A DNA stretch of 64,000 nt from Helianthus annuus (taxonomy: Eukaryota; Streptophyta; Magnoliopsida; Asterales; Asteraceae). How positions within the stretch are numbered: position 1 is the first letter of the stretch; every line of letters begins with the position of its first letter. The notes under the pieces are model-generated. The model was not told the origin of the DNA. It worked only from the letters and a program-made list of their open reading frames with translations, and searched no databases. This document shows, piece by piece, positions 22,824 through 34,692 of this stretch. Location of the stretch: NCBI RefSeq assembly GCF_002127325.2, contig NC_035445.2:83344239-83408238 (forward strand), read 5' to 3'. The position numbers and the translations under genes are program-made.

Positions 22824-23327
22824 ATAGTTTGGACTCAGCACCTGTTGTGGACTGTGGTTGCTAGGGATCACATCACTTTACTTCACATGTTCGCTGAGCA
22901 TGTGTCGCACATACACTCAAACGCAGTCTCGTGGTTAGGATGTATCATTGTTGGTAGCTTACTTGATTCGCCTATTATGTGTTACATGCTGGTTATGCGT
23001 AAACGCTTTCTATACTATATCTATGCAAACTTGTATACTCGCCAATAGTTTTGTATTCACTTTATTTTAACGTATGTTGCAGGTTAATCGCAGTTTATCT
23101 CAAATCAAGACTAGGAAGTCTAGAAACCCACATAAAATCTAGGTTGTCGTATTTGTATTGTTTGAGAGACATGAAATCTGTATGACTGTTTGATGAAATA
23201 TTGTTTATTAGTATGGGATAATGAACGCTTTAAATGTTGTCACTAATAGGTGTTATGGATTCTCTTGAGCAATCTGATTCGCCTAGTGCCACGCCTCGAT
23301 GATTCCGCCATCGGTTGGGGTGTGACA
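22824..23327 (+). mobile_element. 3' LTR of ACCGT Gypsy, second part
   Basis: Continues the interrupted LTR after the second GTACT copy (22819-22823). It ends GGTTGGGGTGTGACA, followed by the outer target duplication ACCGT. A pyrimidine-rich run and TATGTTGCAG|G at about 23060-23083 look like a splice acceptor. Confidence 0.85.
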
Positions 23328-23332
23328 ACCGT

Positions 23333-24752
23333 GGACCACCATTTCTGCTTCTCATCCCCTCACTTGATCCGGATAACACAAGTATCATGTAACTTTTCAG
23401 TAATTCGAAACTGACTTCAAATTTCCAAATTACACAAAATTCTGACTTTTGCTAATTATCCAGCACCCCCGGTAACCCGGCATAGCTAGAAAAACTCGAA
23501 ACATGCACAAATCGAAACCTCTGAACTACACAAACTTCTAAAATTAACTAAAAATCTTCTAAAATTAACTAAAAATCAGGTACCCTCGGTAACCCGGAAT
23601 TCTAGAAAGTTCGGAACTCATAAAACCCGAAAGATTTTGAATCCGTGGATCAGATTATCTGAACAATACTTCAGAATACAAAGACATTCAGATGAAGCAA
23701 AGAAATTCTGAATATAACTTATAAATTTAGACTTCAAAGGAATAAAGAGCTTTGCACAACACAAAGAGAATGAAGAAATCTGACAAACACTTAAACTCGC
23801 ACAAAGAGAGAATAATTACTGACAAACACTAAGTTCGGATAGAAGATTAAGCCCTAAGTGAGGACTATTCTTAATATCACACAAGTGCGGACAGATCTAA
23901 GATGATCTGATAAATGCGCACAAGGTTTAGATCTCAACAAGTTCGGACAAGAGATATTTGATTAAGTGCAGATGAAAGATCTCAAAGTAAGTACGAACAA
24001 GATACAAATGCGGATGAATGTTTGAAAGAAAGTAAGTGTGGACTATGGTGTATATGTATATGAATATGTGCGGACAACACTTGACATCTAAGTGTGGACA
24101 ATGTATTTAATACCTATGTACGGACAAGCCTTGTAAATGCGGACTGAATATGTTCAGAACAAATGCGGATAAAAGAAACACAATAAGTGCGGACTTCAAA
24201 GGTTGTGTAAGTGCGGACTAGGTATAAAACACTAAATGCGGACAGGTGTTTAAGAATCTAAGTGTAGACAAATGTTTGTGGAGTCTAAATACGGACTAAT
24301 TGATCTCAAATATATGTGGACAATTATGAATATGAATCCACAAGTACGGACAAGCACATAGCCAACAGGTGCAGACAAACTTGTATAAACTACAAGTGCG
24401 GACTAGACTTTAATTCACAAGTGCGGACACCTATCCAAGTTTTAAGTGCGGACAGAGCAAGTGAATTACAAATACTGACAAGTGTGACTATACACTAAGT
24501 CATCAGAATAACAAATACGGACAGTAATGCTTTTAACACAAAGTTAAGTACGGACACTACCTTTTTTGGATCAAAACACAGATCTGAAACAACTTGGAAA
24601 AGAAGAAAACATCTCAGACGACGAATATCTTCAAATTCTTCAAGTTTTTTTACAGAATCTTCACGTGTCCATGATGATTGGCGGAAACAAACATCAAATC
24701 AAGAGCAATGGTGATTCGGAAGGCGGTTAGACCATTCCGAATCGGTAACCAT
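23333..24752 (-). mobile_element. Leader of a minus-strand LTR element with motif array
   Basis: Lies downstream (minus strand) of the primer site at 24753. No gag or pol homology is seen. The part at 23880-24556 is dominated by a degenerate repeat. The remainder (23333-23880) is AT-rich with no recognisable gene. A short repeated phrase, AAAATTAACTAAAAATC, sits at about 23535-23580. Confidence 0.5.
23880..24556. repeat. Dispersed AAGTGCGGAC array, about 25 copies
   Basis: Reading along the + strand, AAGTGCGGAC or variants (AAATGCGGAC, AAGTACGGAC, AAGTGTGGAC, AAGTTCGGAC) recur about every 20-30 bp for roughly 680 bp, with unrelated spacers. They are all in one orientation here. Related AAATTCGCAC, ATAAGTTCGGAC and ATCCGAATTT copies occur in U3 of the neighbouring LTR (25150-25250). 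Confidence 0.75.
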
Positions 24753-24762
24753 GCTCTGATAC
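24753..24762 (-). other. Primer-binding site, tRNA-iMet type
   Basis: On the minus strand it reads GTATCAGAGC, continuing CATGG, directly next to the LTR end. It marks the LTR at 24763 as the 5' LTR of a minus-strand element. Confidence 0.6.
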
Positions 24763-25283
24763 TGTAAAAGCACCGGATCGAAGATGAACATCAACATTGC
24801 ATTTGACTCAAGACATGAAGAACAATCATAAACATAAAAGATAGAAAGATGTAGAAGATGAATCTCTTTATTAATGAACCAGTCATCACAGATTACATAA
24901 ACCGAAAGAGTATACATCATCTACAAGCTACAAGCTGGTTTATATCACAAAGATCTAAACCGAGCTTTCTCTCACTAACACATAGTCACTCTCTCTCTAG
25001 AAATGTGCACACACTATTGAGTTTGTGAGAGGTTGCACAAAGTTGATCACCCAGATCCATTCTCACTGAGATAAATGAATGTGTTGGATTACCAATTCTA
25101 ACCTATACACCCATATATATAGGCTAGGGCAAAACCCTAAGTCCTGACAATGCATATCCACAAATTCGCACAACACAGTACCTAACTTTATCCGAATTTG
25201 CCAACTCATAAGTTCGGACCCTTTAGATTCACTTCCATCCGAATTTAGTCAATAACGTTGACTTGGGCTTTGACATTGTTACA
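24763..25283 (-). mobile_element. 5' LTR of a minus-strand element (about 521 bp)
   Basis: On the + strand it runs TGTAAAAGCACC to ACATTGTTACA, so the termini are TGTAA...TTACA. A minus-strand TATA, CTATATATATGG, lies near 25108-25120. The U3 beyond it carries GTCCGAACTT-like motifs related to the leader array. Size and primer site suggest Copia, but no coding region survives in the window to confirm it. Confidence 0.55.
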
Positions 25284-25430
25284 CAGAACTGATAAAGCAC
25301 AGTTACCAGCAGGAGCAGCATTCTGTAAGCACAGTTTCTAGTGACTGATTATCGATGCCAATATAGAACTGATAGCAACAGTTAAGGGGGAGTCTATAAG
25401 TACAGCTCCTGCTGGTAACTACGCTAGAAT
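25284..25430. repeat. 16-bp inverted repeat around a purine tract
   Basis: AGTTACCAGCAGGAGC (25301-25316) and its exact complement GCTCCTGCTGGTAACT (25405-25420) flank about 90 bp that includes a purine tract AAGGGGGAG (25384-25392). It may be a remnant of a retroelement end; origin unknown. Confidence 0.5.
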
Positions 25431-26556
25431 TATACATGTTTGTAGATTAATGATGAAAAATCATTTTGATCTAATCCTTTAAACTTGTTATGATAGATTT
25501 TTGAATTTTTATGTTGACAATGAAAAGTGCTGATTATCTATTCTCTTTTATGATAAATTTTTGTCTTTTGGTTTAGTTTTGTAATGGCATTTTCAGTTTT
25601 GTTAATATTAAATTTTAAAAAGTTCAAATTGAATTTAACTTTCAAAAGTACATTTTAGTTAAACTGAAACAAAATTAAACTTCAAAATAAAAATAAAAAT
25701 AAAAGAATTAATTTATAAACCTATAACAAATAAATATTTAATCTAAGAATAATTATATAAGACTTAAACTTAAGGAAGCAAAATTAATTATATTTGAAAT
25801 CTAAAATTAATTATAACTGCTTTATCTACGACCATTAATCGCCATAAGTAATGAACAATCGTCAATAGTTTATAATAAACTTTCAGAATACGTTTAAGAT
25901 TTAACTTATCGCAACGGTGGGTGAGTCTTATATGCGGTACACATATTTTAATATATGGCGAATAATGATTAGGTAAGTGTTAAACAATTAATATGTCTAG
26001 TGAAACCATTACAAACTATATGGAAAATGGAGAGAGTAAACAAATTACTTAGACTCTGTAGAAGTGACGTAACACCAACCTGAGTCATGTACATGTGTTT
26101 GTTAACCTATATAAGGACAACCGGATGAAAAGAAAAGGACGATATTAAATATACTATTGTAGACATGAACAACTGGATTTATATAATTAAACTAAATCCA
26201 GTTATTAGAGGAAAGAGAATTATATCATATATGCACTATGTATTGCATCATATTACATTAAGTAATCACATTGTATCATATTACATTTTATATTGTATAT
26301 TGTATCACTATATATAATTAAAAACTAATTACACATCCTTATCTAACAAAGCATTTCAAATATTGTCGCGTGTCAACATCAAATCTTTTCTCCCGGTTTT
26401 AATTTTATTAGCAAATTGTATTTGATGTTCATTAAGTTTAAGCCAAATTGCAGGCGGCGGTATCTTTGGACATCCTTTATGTTTTATGTTCTATACAAGA
26501 GGTGTCTTTTCGCCCTAATTTCAATGAAACCAACCTATGTGCCACTCACACACACG
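25431..26556. other. AT-rich non-coding, partly repeated at 45337-45603
   Basis: 25431-25620 matches 45337-45530, and 26105-26205 matches parts of 45530-45603 in rearranged order. No coding frame or element ends recognised. Confidence 0.5.
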
Positions 26557-27420
26557 AGGGTAAAATAGTCTTTTTTTTCTTTTTTACTTAAAAACATATT
26601 AAAAGAATATTGAATTATTAAAAACCCAGTCTATATGCGTTATCAGATGTACTTTTACTATGTTTTAATGTGAATTTTAATAAACCTAAAAGTTTAGTAA
26701 TCTATTTAAACTAGATAATCATATTTCCATTATTATTAAAACACAATATACTTTTTTATAATATACATTTATGAAGTGTTTGTTTATTTGTTCATATTCA
26801 TTTAATCAATTACATGACATATTAAATTCATTAATTTATAGTTACTTGATGTTTATAATTTTAGGGTTTTTAAATTTCGTATATTACAACTCGATTTCCC
26901 ATAAAGAAACATTGTCCTCGAAATCAATGTTACCACAAGTTACAAATAACCTTGCTAATACTTTGTACAAGACATTACAGCACGCTAGTGGTCTAAACTC
27001 ATTAACATAATCTGGACATTTTGATTTAGGAATGAAATGGAAATTGATTGTTATCTAATTAGAGAGAACAATGGTCACTTCATAGAAGCAGCAAATTTAC
27101 CTCTCTAGTTGAATTCACAAAACATGTAATGAGAAAAGTTGAATTTTAGTTGCTTAAAGCAATTGATAAAAAAATATCAGCAGTTTAAAAAAATATTCAA
27201 GAAATAATTGCAAAAGATAATTTAATATCAGAGCATAGAGAGGATTGAATGTAGCATGTAACTACAAAGGATGGAATAGCATGCATCTTTGATGTAAAAA
27301 CCTGTATTAATTACAACTTAAACTTTTCTAAGATATTTAGCAAGGGATTTGGTCGAACATTTCAAACAAGTAAAAACCCCCAAATTTAGGGATGGGCTGT
27401 GTAATTCTGAATTGGCTAAG

Positions 27421-27664
27421 GGGCTTTTTGGCAACCTCTGAATGAGTAAGTGTTGAACCAGTAAGAGATCTTAACCATTAAGTGTTAAACTACTAAGAGG
27501 TCTTAACCGTTAAGAGCTAGTATAATGCTTAACCATTTAGAGGCAAATGTCTGACCAATTCAGATAAGAGGTCTTAACCATTCAGACTCAATATAATGTT
27601 TACCCATTCAGAGGAAAATGTCTGAATCATTCAGACAAGACATTTGCTCATGAAACAAACAAGT
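27421..27664. mobile_element. MITE-like element (hAT type suspected)
   Basis: About 244 bp made of permuted phrases CTTAACCATT, CATTCAGA and GTCTGAA in both orientations. It begins GGGCTTTTTGGCAACC and ends ATGAAACAAACAAGT, with weak inverted termini. CTAAG flanks both sides (27416-27420, 27665-27669). It is also present in copy B at 51906-52149. The assignment to hAT is tentative. Confidence 0.45.
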
Positions 27665-28039
27665 CTAAGAATTAACAACATCAGTGATCAACAGACAAAT
27701 AACTTTAGTTACAAGTAATCTCCTCCTAATAGTAATAGTGCTGATACTCCTAGTAGTTGGTCGGTTTGCGATCCAAGCTTCATAGTTCGGGGTCAATGGT
27801 TCTAACAATTCACTTTGGAACATGGAACCGACCATGTAAAACGACTCATACATGCACACACATATATATAATATGCATACAAATTTCTTTTTTAGAATAT
27901 GTAGATATGTATATGTCCTACAATCATCTTTATGATTTAAAAATTTACTACATACTAATGTTTTTGAGAACAAAAACAATTCAAACTGTCAAAACCCAAC
28001 CAACCAACCCGATTCGGTTTGTTGTTTTCTAACCCAGTT

Positions 28040-28169
28040 AGCTTCTGTAATGTCTTGTACAAAGCATTAGAGATACTGAGAGAGTGAGTTATGCACTTAC
28101 ATAAAAGTTTATCATAGTTAAAGTAAAAGATACATGTTCATACCTTTCTAGTGGTGTTTGTCGTCTCAT
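28040..28169. repeat. 130-bp segment inverted relative to copy B
   Basis: It is the reverse complement of 52573-52702, with both flanks shortened: about 45 bp on the left and about 35 bp on the right present in copy B are missing here. Confidence 0.85.
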
Positions 28170-28704
28170 TTGATTTAGGAATGAAGTTGTGTGAGGTTTT
28201 GATGGATAAAAGGATAATCACAACAAACCAATTAGTTCCTCCATAGTTGCAGCAAATTTTCATCTCCGGTTGAATTCACAAAACAAGTAATGAGCAAAGT
28301 TGAATTATAGATGGTTAAATCAATTTAATCGTAATCCGCTCTAATACGTCAGTTAAAAAAAATTCTAGAAATAATTACAAAAGACTATACTAAATTTAAT
28401 ATCAGAACACAAAAGGATTGAATAACATGCATCTTTGACATAAAGGCCCATATTAATTACAACTTAAACTTGTCAGGGATATTTAGAAAGTGATTTGGAA
28501 GAATATTTCAAACAAGTAAAACGCCCAAATTTAGGGATGGATTGTGTAATACTGAACCGTCTAAGATACACAAATTAAAAGCAATACCTCTGGATATAGA
28601 TCACAAATAAAGATCAAGCAATATACACTTGTGAGAACTTGGCTTACTATTTTCTTTTTGTCTTGTTAGCATTGACACTTTGGTTTTGTTTGTCCACTTG
28701 AAAT

Positions 28705-29326
28705 TGTAGGTCCCTTTTCGCGGAGGATTACGAACCTAAACCTTGTTATACAAACCTACTAGCGAGTGCGGAATCCAAGCTAGCAAGCAAACCGAGTTAG
28801 TAGCAAGTAGAGAAACAAACACACAAGTTCACCGATTAACACAACTTGTATTAATGCAATGAGGGTTCGGTTACAAGCTCAATGTTTACAGAAGTGTTCT
28901 ATAAACTCTCTAAGTGTGTGTGTGAGTTTTGGACAGAATGCTCTCAAGAAACTCTCTATCTTTCTGTCTGTGTGTCTACTGAAACTCAACACATGCATGG
29001 GTATTTATACCCAGCTCAAGATGCTATGTCCGAAGGATTCGACAGATGGTCCGAAGGATCATCTGTCGACCACATGTTACACGAAAGATCAGCATGGACC
29101 TCGAAGGATCATCCTTCGAGGACTAATGGTCGAACCATATCTTTCGAGCATCTCGAAGGATCAGTTGTATCCTTCGAGGCTATCCTTCGATCCAGACAAA
29201 CATCTTTCTAACTGTTGACTAAGTCAAACCGGAGGATGGTTGACTTTGTCAACTTACAGAACTGACATGGACATCGTTTACATACAGACCGAATACAGAC
29301 AAAGTACAGACACAAGTGCACCAACA
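28705..29326 (-). mobile_element. 3' LTR of SIRE element
   Basis: On the minus strand it runs TGTTGGTGCACTTGTG to GGGACCTACA. The TATA box is inside the palindrome TGGGTATTTATACCCA (28998-29013). Upstream in transcription sense (29028-29205) are repeated, mostly inverted CGAAGGATC and TCGAAAGAT motifs. Confidence 0.95.
29028..29205. repeat. TCGAAGGATC motif array in SIRE U3
   Basis: About ten copies of CGAAGGAT or CGAAAGAT in both orientations, including the palindrome CTCGAAGGATCATCCTTCGAG. It ends about 15 bp from the TATA palindrome. An identical array is at 39649-39826. Confidence 0.85.
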
Positions 29327-31237
29327 AACTCCCCCTTGGCTGTAGCTTTGTCTTTGATCTCTAAGCTTTGTCTTGTTCTTCTAAAAGTGTAGACTCGTCT
29401 TGAACTTCGACGGTCTTTGGTCTTCAAGTCTTCAAGACTCTGATGTCCTATCATGTCTTCAATGTCGGAGGATCTTCAAAGTCTTCACGTCTTGAAAGTA
29501 GAAAGTGTATCAACAAACTACCCGTATCATGTAGGAAGTGTGTTGACAAACTCCCCCTTAACATAAGCTCCCCCTTGAGTTATGCTCGTGAAATACTTTA
29601 ACTTTATGAAGTAAGATCCTTGTGGTGTTGATGATGGCCAACGGCAACTCGATCATCTTCATTCATTGAGCGCCTTCTCGTCGTGTCTTCATTCCAAAGC
29701 TCGTCATCGACCATGTTCTCCTAGCCTTTAGAATCTGCACATGCAAGAAATCTAAACGCGTAATGAGAACAACTGCTTGGAATATAGTTAGCATAAACAA
29801 ATGACACACGTATGACCATGTCACAATCAAACACCGTCCGACAGTTTGAAAGTTTAAAAAAATTTATCAATTTTAAATTCTAACTTTCAAAATCTGCAAA
29901 TTTTGACCGTTTATGAAGATTTAGTCAGTTCGGTTTTCGGTCAGGTTTCAGGTAACGAAGACTCGAGCTCCAACATCGTACAATCGAAAATAAAGCAGAA
30001 ATAAAATCTTTTTGGCTTTTATAAAGTTTATATTAAAACAAGCCTAAAATATTTTTGGTATTTTTGAAATTAAAAGACAACAATTTAAAATCCTTTGAGT
30101 GTTATCAAACGACATCACCGCTAATGTCGTGCTGATATGCACCAAACGACGAAACTGTTTTAAAAGAAAAACAATAAAAGTTAAGCAGTAAATAAATATA
30201 TCCAGACATTCTTTTTGTGAGTTTCGAGGGTAAGAGAATCATATCAGTGTACGGTCATGCCAAAACACTCTTGTTGTTCAATTAGTTAACATTAAGATAA
30301 GCATCCTATAACAATTATCGGTATTGTTGTCCACTTAAGCTCAACTTATCAGATGTAATCATGTTTAGAGGATACGTTAATGTGTGATTTATACTTACCG
30401 ACCGGTGTTCATCCACATCACGACACATTCCCGTATCAAGGTATGCACGAGAGTTCATCTTACCGGTGAGTATACCGATTATCATCTGTTTGACCGTATA
30501 AATTGTGAGATACTCACTTATTTTTGAATTGAAAACAAGTCCTATGTGATATAATCACTTATTGATGAGGAACTTGATTTTCGTATGCATGAGGGCACAG
30601 GTGCAAGTCCGTGAACAGGTCAGTACTTTCGTACAGCAGAGAGACGAACTTGACACCCGGATAAATGTGATATATTATCACTTATTTGTTTTGGACATGT
30701 GATTGTTTATCACTTATTGAGGTCGAATGCAGTATGTAATATGTACACGTATGTATAGTATCATGGAAGATCTAGACTTGCGTCCCCGTTATTTTTCGGT
30801 AAAAGATACAACCATGATACCCAGATGATAAGCAGCATAAAGACCGAATATCTCAGAACCTCGGCAATCTATCAAACGAAATTTCGGTACTAAGACCATA
30901 TGCCAATGAATGGTTCCCACCTGGTCTTCAGTCGATTAAGATTTATATCACCCTGCACACTTTAAAATGATTGTGAGCCTACCGATACATCTTATATAGA
31001 GCTGCTTATCGTTTTTCATTTAAGGTTTAAAGAGGTTTGGATAGACCACTGATGTACTATCATTTTCTCTTTTGCTCGCCAGGAAACTCATTTTTGTTTT
31101 TCTATTGTTTTTGTGTTTTTGAATTTTTCAATGTTTTTGGATTTTCTGATTTTTGGATTTACTCCCCCTAAAATCAATAAACTAAGACAAATTTAAAACA
31201 CAAAGGTATTTACAAAAATGATTTTCCGATGTTGGTT
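29327..31237 (-). other. Post-pol non-coding tail of SIRE with hairpins
   Basis: No coding frame. In sense orientation it holds four short hairpins, at 30699-30713, 30667-30681, 30546-30558 and 30505-30517. Each has a GTGA...TCAC stem preceded by AATAAGTGA or similar. A 7-bp stem ACGACAT/ATGTCGT lies at about 30108-30130. Purine tracts AAGGGGGAG occur at about 29328-29336 (the true primer), 29544-29552 and 29566-29574. The other SIRE element has the same layout at 61448-63331, which argues the region is functional, perhaps in RNA packaging or stability. Confidence 0.7.
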
Positions 31238-34200
31238 TTACTCTTGCTTGACCTTAATGCCGTTTACCAATAGTAAAAAGTCAAATCTTGATTTGTCAAA
31301 TGCTTTGGTAAATAAGTCGGCACGTTGGTCATCGGTGTGGACCTTAACAACATCGATTAGCCTTTTCTCAAAGCAATCACGTATGAAGTGATATTTGATT
31401 TCGATGTGTTTGGTCTTTGAATGCTGCACAGGATTTCTAGTGATATCTAAAGCAGCAGAATTATCAACGTAAATAGGAGTAGTTAGGAATTCAAAACCGT
31501 AGTCCCGCATTTGTTGTTGGATCCAAAGAACTTGGGAGCAACAACTTGAGGCAGCAATGTATTCAGCTTCGCATGTTGATGTAGCTACACACGTCTGCTT
31601 CTTGCACTGCCATGTGACCAGGCGATTTCCTAAGAACTGACATCCAGCCGTTGTGGATTTACCGTCGATTTTGCATCCGCCAAAATCAGAATCACTGAAA
31701 GCTACCAATTCAAAGTTATTATCCCTAGGGTACCACAGACCGGTGTCAGGGTACGCCTTCAAATAACGAAAAATCCTTTTAACAGCAGCAAGATGAGAGG
31801 CCTTCGGGTTAACTTGATATCTGGCAAGCAGGCACGTTGGGTACATTATGTCTGGCCTTGATGCTGTGAGGTACATAAGAGATCCAATCATAGCGCGATA
31901 GTTTGAAGGACTAACAGCTTCTCCCTTCAAATCTGGAGTAATTCCGTGATTAGTTGGCAATGGGGTACCAATGGGCGTTGCATCAGACATCTGGAACCGG
32001 CTCAAGATGTCACCAACATATTTAGTCTGATGGATGAATATCCCAGACTCCGTTTGTTGTACTTGTAGGCCCAAGAAGAAAGTCATTTCCCCCATAGCAC
32101 TCATCTCGAATTTATCCTGCATAATGCGCTCGAATTCCCTACACAAGACATCATTAGTAGAACCAAAAATAATGTCATCAACGTATACCTGTACCAGAAG
32201 AAGATCTCCATCTTGTTCCTTGATGAAAAGAGTACAGTCGATCAGACCTCTACGAAAACCGTTCTCCAGCAGATAGTGTGATAAGGTTGCATACCAAGCT
32301 CGTGGTGCTTGATGAAGACCATAAAGAGCTTTGTTGAGCAACCAAACCCGATCGGAATGGATAGGATCTTCAAAACCTGGAGGCTGTTCGACGTATACCT
32401 CTTCTTCAACCACACCGTGTAAAAATGCACTTTTCACGTCCATCTGATAGACCTTGAATCCTTTGAAGGACGCATAGGCTAGAAAGATTCGAATTGCTTC
32501 GAGACGTGTAACAGGTGCATAGACTTCGTTGTAGTCGATCCCTTCAATCTGACGAAAACCTTGAACGACTAAACGAGCTTTGTTTCGGATAACAACTCCG
32601 CGGTCATCCTTTTTGCATTTGAAAACCCAACGGGTACCAATCTTCTTGTATCCAGCAGGTTTCTCTACTAGTTTCCAGACACCCAGCTTCTGGAATTGTT
32701 GCAGTTCTTCCTGCATTGCTTCAACCCAAGCATTATCTTTCAAGGCTTCTTTCCACGTTCTTGGTTCTTCTTGTGAGACATAACACGCGAAGGACCAGTC
32801 GTTTTGTTGCCCGGATTCTCGAATAGCTGCATACAGGCCTGCATTGTTGTTGTTTCGCAACATGTTTCTTGTTTGTACGCCACTTTGCACATTTCCAATG
32901 ATGTTTTGTTGAGGATGGGTATTATGAATCCTTGTTTCTGGATTATCTGGAACTGGAACATTTATACCCAGGTTGTTAAGATTAAGATCAACAACCAATT
33001 CAAGACCCGGAATTGACGAAGAGGATGATGCAGTAGCCTCAGCTGTTCTATGAGCATCTACTGGAGGAGTACCCTCTGAAGTACCATGAACTGCTGTTGT
33101 AGGAGCTTCTTGATCTGCATCTAGAAATTCATCATCCTCTGAAGATTCGTTCAATTCGTTTGCATCATGAAAATCCTCATTGTTGAGAGTATTATTGTTC
33201 ACCGAAGAAGATGGTTCTTGATTAACAAGAATTGGACGAACCACCGGTGAAACTGTTGCATTGTCACTCTCGAAAAACATCCTAGCCGCAGCATTTTCTT
33301 CAACGGCTTCAACATTGATCGAATTGAAAAAGTCATCGTACTCAAACATCCAAGGTTGACCCGGATTTTTGACTGGCAAGGTGTGCCTTTGTACTCTGAC
33401 CTCAGACCATTCCTCGACCCTTTTAGTCTCTAGATTCCAGACTCGCAAGTTAGGGGTGGCATACCCAAGAAAGTATCCATCAATTGCTCTTGCCCCAAAC
33501 TTTCCATTAGGATCGATGATTGTGCATGGAGCTCCAAACGGTTCTAGATAAGACAAATCTGGTTTCCGTTTCTGAAGAAGCTCAAAGCAGGTCTTGTTGT
33601 GTCTTTTGACTGTAAGGACTCTGTTCAATGTGTAACATGCAGAGGCCACAGCTTCAGTCCAGAATGGAATGGGCAACTGTGACTCTACCAACATTGTCCT
33701 AGCAGTCTCGATCAATGTGCGGTTCTTACGTTCAGCGACACCATTCTGTTGAGGAGTATAAGCTGCACTAAACTCATGAAGAATACCTTTTGAAGTGCAG
33801 AACTCCGTCATGGAATGATTTTTAAATTCAGTACCATTGTCGCTACGTATCCGCCTAACCTTCAACTTATACAAATTCTCAATCTGAATGATCAAGTTTT
33901 TGATGATGCCAAAGGTTTCACTCTTGTGTGCCATGAACGCAACCCAAGAAAATCTTGAATAATCATCAGTAACCACGAGGCAGTATTGATCACCCCGAAT
34001 ACTCTTGTGCTTGACAGGACCGAACAAATCCATGTGCAAACGTTCAAGAGGAACTGCCACTGTGTTGATCTTCTTTGTAGGGTGCTTCTTCTTTGTTTGC
34101 TTTCCTTTCTGGCACGAAACACAGATGTCTTGAAGATGGAAATTTTTGAGGGGAACACCATTCACCAATTCATTTGAAACCAAATGATTCATTTTGCGTA

Positions 34201-34678
34201 AGTGAATGTGACCCATTCGTCTGTGCCAAGAGATAGTGTCTTTTTCTGTGGCTTTGGAAACGAAACAAGTTGCTTGTGCAGACGTAGTAATAGCTTGGCT
34301 CATGTCAAGGACGTACAAATCATTTATCCTTGGAGCCGACAAGAGAATCCATTCTTTTGGAATTTTGAAGCCGGGTTTCAGCACATAACATCCATTAGCA
34401 TCAAAGTGTACTGAAAATTTCTTGTCACAAATTTGAGAAACACTAAGAAGATTGTGATCAAGTTGTTGCACAAAATTGATCTTGTCAAAGCTGACAATCC
34501 CGTTAGATATCATTCCTTCTCCCGTAATGTATCCACCTTTATCTCCAGCAAAAGCAACATAACCTCCTCTAATAGATTTAACGTCGTAGAGAAGCTTCAT
34601 GTCGCCCGTCATGTGCCTGGATGCTCCACTATCAACAATCCAATGACTACTGATAGTTCCTCCTGAAGCACCCTGCAC
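31238..34678 (-). CDS. pol: SIRE Pol polyprotein: protease, integrase, RT, RNase H
   Basis: An uninterrupted 1146-aa frame. Protease motif [10 protein letters not shown] (about 17-26). Integrase zinc finger HHCC (about 150-195, [10 protein letters not shown]...CVSCQKGK). Catalytic core with LHMDLFGP (about 215), IRSDNGTEF (about 277) and [15 protein letters not shown] with [19 protein letters not shown] and [10 protein letters not shown] (about 829). RNase H with [10 protein letters not shown] (about 1034) and the terminal DLFTKAF region. Order and motifs are those of Copia. It copies the RNA and inserts the cDNA. There is no ATG: the frame opens after a TGA at 34687-34685 and its first usable triplet of note is GTG at 34678. 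How it is expressed after gag is unclear. Confidence 0.95.
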   Translation of the reverse strand: MQGASGGTISSHWIVDSGASRHMTGDMKLLYDVKSIRGGYVAFAGDKGGYITGEGMISNGIVSFDKINFVQQLDHNLLSVSQICDKKFSVHFDANGCYVLKPGFKIPKEWILLSAPRINDLYVLDMSQAITTSAQATCFVSKATEKDTISWHRRMGHIHLRKMNHLVSNELVNGVPLKNFHLQDICVSCQKGKQTKKKHPTKKINTVAVPLERLHMDLFGPVKHKSIRGDQYCLVVTDDYSRFSWVAFMAHKSETFGIIKNLIIQIENLYKLKVRRIRSDNGTEFKNHSMTEFCTSKGILHEFSAAYTPQQNGVAERKNRTLIETARTMLVESQLPIPFWTEAVASACYTLNRVLTVKRHNKTCFELLQKRKPDLSYLEPFGAPCTIIDPNGKFGARAIDGYFLGYATPNLRVWNLETKRVEEWSEVRVQRHTLPVKNPGQPWMFEYDDFFNSINVEAVEENAAARMFFESDNATVSPVVRPILVNQEPSSSVNNNTLNNEDFHDANELNESSEDDEFLDADQEAPTTAVHGTSEGTPPVDAHRTAEATASSSSSIPGLELVVDLNLNNLGINVPVPDNPETRIHNTHPQQNIIGNVQSGVQTRNMLRNNNNAGLYAAIRESGQQNDWSFACYVSQEEPRTWKEALKDNAWVEAMQEELQQFQKLGVWKLVEKPAGYKKIGTRWVFKCKKDDRGVVIRNKARLVVQGFRQIEGIDYNEVYAPVTRLEAIRIFLAYASFKGFKVYQMDVKSAFLHGVVEEEVYVEQPPGFEDPIHSDRVWLLNKALYGLHQAPRAWYATLSHYLLENGFRRGLIDCTLFIKEQDGDLLLVQVYVDDIIFGSTNDVLCREFERIMQDKFEMSAMGEMTFFLGLQVQQTESGIFIHQTKYVGDILSRFQMSDATPIGTPLPTNHGITPDLKGEAVSPSNYRAMIGSLMYLTASRPDIMYPTCLLARYQVNPKASHLAAVKRIFRYLKAYPDTGLWYPRDNNFELVAFSDSDFGGCKIDGKSTTAGCQFLGNRLVTWQCKKQTCVATSTCEAEYIAASSCCSQVLWIQQQMRDYGFEFLTTPIYVDNSAALDITRNPVQHSKTKHIEIKYHFIRDCFEKRLIDVVKVHTDDQRADLFTKAFDKSRFDFLLLVNGIKVKQE

Positions 34679-34692
34679 ATGAACTCAAATGA

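Larger units (their letters stand above)
8130..23332 (+). mobile_element. Gypsy element with TSD ACCGT, nested and gutted
   Basis: The outer bounds are the direct repeat ACCGT at 8130-8134 and 23328-23332, with LTR ends TGTAACAACCC (8135) and GGGGTGTGACA (23327). A 5' LTR fragment (8135-9683) and a 3' LTR (12745-14615 plus 22824-23327) match over about 1540 bp. The coding interior is gone; 9684-12225 is replaced by what looks like a foreign minus-strand LTR. The 3' LTR is preceded by a purine tract and is itself split by a second Gypsy element. LTR length (about 2375 bp) and end sequences resemble chromoviruses of the Tekay group. Confidence 0.8.
26557..28704 (+). repeat. Duplicated segment, copy A, left part
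   Basis: Matches 51043-53271 with a few per cent difference by eye. The shared part begins at AGGGTAAAATAGTC. It contains an internal older duplication: the block around 26960-27420 resembles 28170-28560. It also contains a small MITE-like element and a 130-bp segment inverted relative to copy B. No gene recognised. The SIRE element interrupts it at 28704; copy A resumes at 39953. Confidence 0.85.

Noticed and set aside
23880..24556. Regularly spaced repeats resembling a CRISPR array
   Set aside because: Repeat units are about 10 bp and degenerate, spacing is irregular, no cas genes exist, and the context is a plant retroelement.
28859..29218. Pair of 109-119 aa frames in the SIRE LTR
   Set aside because: They recur at 39480-39839 only because the LTR is duplicated, overlap each other in different frames, and run antisense to the element across its promoter.
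29327..31237. Possible env-like gene after SIRE pol
   Set aside because: SIRE elements can carry one, but here no frame, signal peptide or membrane segment of useful length exists on the sense strand.
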